Positions 14,062-14,216 of a DNA stretch of 14,216 nucleotides are shown one piece after another. Within the stretch, counting starts at the first letter, position 1; each line of letters starts with the position of its first letter. A model generated the notes under the pieces. The model was not told the origin of the DNA and made no database searches. It worked only from the letters and a program-made list of their open reading frames with translations. The stretch covers positions 1 through 14,216 of the forward strand of contig JALKBU010001229.1 in NCBI GenBank assembly GCA_023091735.1, in the 5' to 3' direction. This DNA comes from Trichomonas tenax. Taxonomy: Eukaryota > Parabasalia > Trichomonadida > Trichomonadidae. Made by a program: the position numbers and the translations under genes.

Positions 14062-14216
14062 TCTAAGGGTAGGATAAGTGAATAAATGATATCCACCACT
14101 CTCTCCATATTTATGAAGTTTAGTTCCTACTGGTTCGTCAATCTTTCTTGATGTTGTTAATTCCTGAGGGAAATTATTCGAATAAGAATTTTGTGGTGAT
14201 GGTTTTTCGTTCTTTA
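14050..14216 (-). CDS. C-terminal part of an unrecognised protein (runs off the right edge)
   Basis: On the minus strand one frame is open from the window edge for 54 codons to a TAA at 14050-14052. The sequence is not low-complexity AT filler: it is Ser/Asn/Gln-rich at first, then GTKLHKYGESGGYHLFTYP near its end, with Gly, Tyr and His typical of structured protein. The family is not known to me. Given its neighbour with a tail-fibre domain, it may be another gene of the same element. The start lies outside the window. Confidence 0.5.
   Translation of the reverse strand, partial: KNEKPSPQNSYSNNFPQELTTSRKIDEPVGTKLHKYGESGGYHLFTYPTLRSNI

Overview
The window looks like nuclear DNA of a trichomonad (parabasalid) protist such as Trichomonas or Tritrichomonas; the species cannot be settled from sequence alone. 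The signs are AT-rich DNA with long intronless genes for clearly eukaryotic proteins, packed on both strands with very short apparent leaders. Several start codons are preceded by TCAYW-like initiators or by ACGATA / TTTTAG-like elements, as known from T. vaginalis. Several stop codons overlap a TAAA, the trichomonad polyadenylation tetranucleotide. A tRNA-His with a T-run terminator is present.

Layout. 1-1463: no confident gene; the first 120 bases are crowded with GTGACA/TGTCAC motifs. 1464-2681 (+): TAF6-like histone-fold/HEAT protein. 3148-4098 (-): MO25/CAB39-like scaffold. 4099-4933: no confident gene, but a small minus-strand ORF and a perfect 25-bp inverted repeat. 4934-6193 (-): coiled-coil protein, perhaps related to basal-body factor BBOF1. 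6800-8419 (+): UTP6, divergent from the coiled-coil gene. 8666-9235 (-): Nup35/Nup53-type nucleoporin, convergent with UTP6. 9552-9746 (+): small unknown protein, divergent from the nucleoporin across a promoter region holding a 128-bp tandem duplication. 9747-11500: 1.75 kb without an intact gene, containing eroded ankyrin repeats. 11501-11572 (-): tRNA-His(GTG). 11846-12454 (-): Rab1-like GTPase.

From about 12.5 kb the character changes. Two compact GC-rich hairpin islands share a 10-mer. They are followed by a degenerate tandem array (12942-13250) and then by genes that look like a mobile or viral-like element: a phage tail-fibre/collar-type C-terminal domain with three HxH motifs (13256-13663, -), a short plus-strand gene (13666-13899), a 45-residue hydrophobic-N-terminus ORF (13924-14061, +) and the C-terminus of an unrecognised protein entering from the right edge (14050-14216, -). 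The simplest reading is a fragment or edge of a Maverick/Polinton-like giant transposon, but no integrase, polymerase or ATPase lies in the window.

The housekeeping genes do not form a pathway. They cover transcription initiation (TAF6), kinase scaffolding (MO25), ribosome biogenesis (UTP6, plus tRNA-His for translation), nuclear pores (Nup35) and membrane traffic (Rab). All identifications are by eye from protein motifs; no database search was run.
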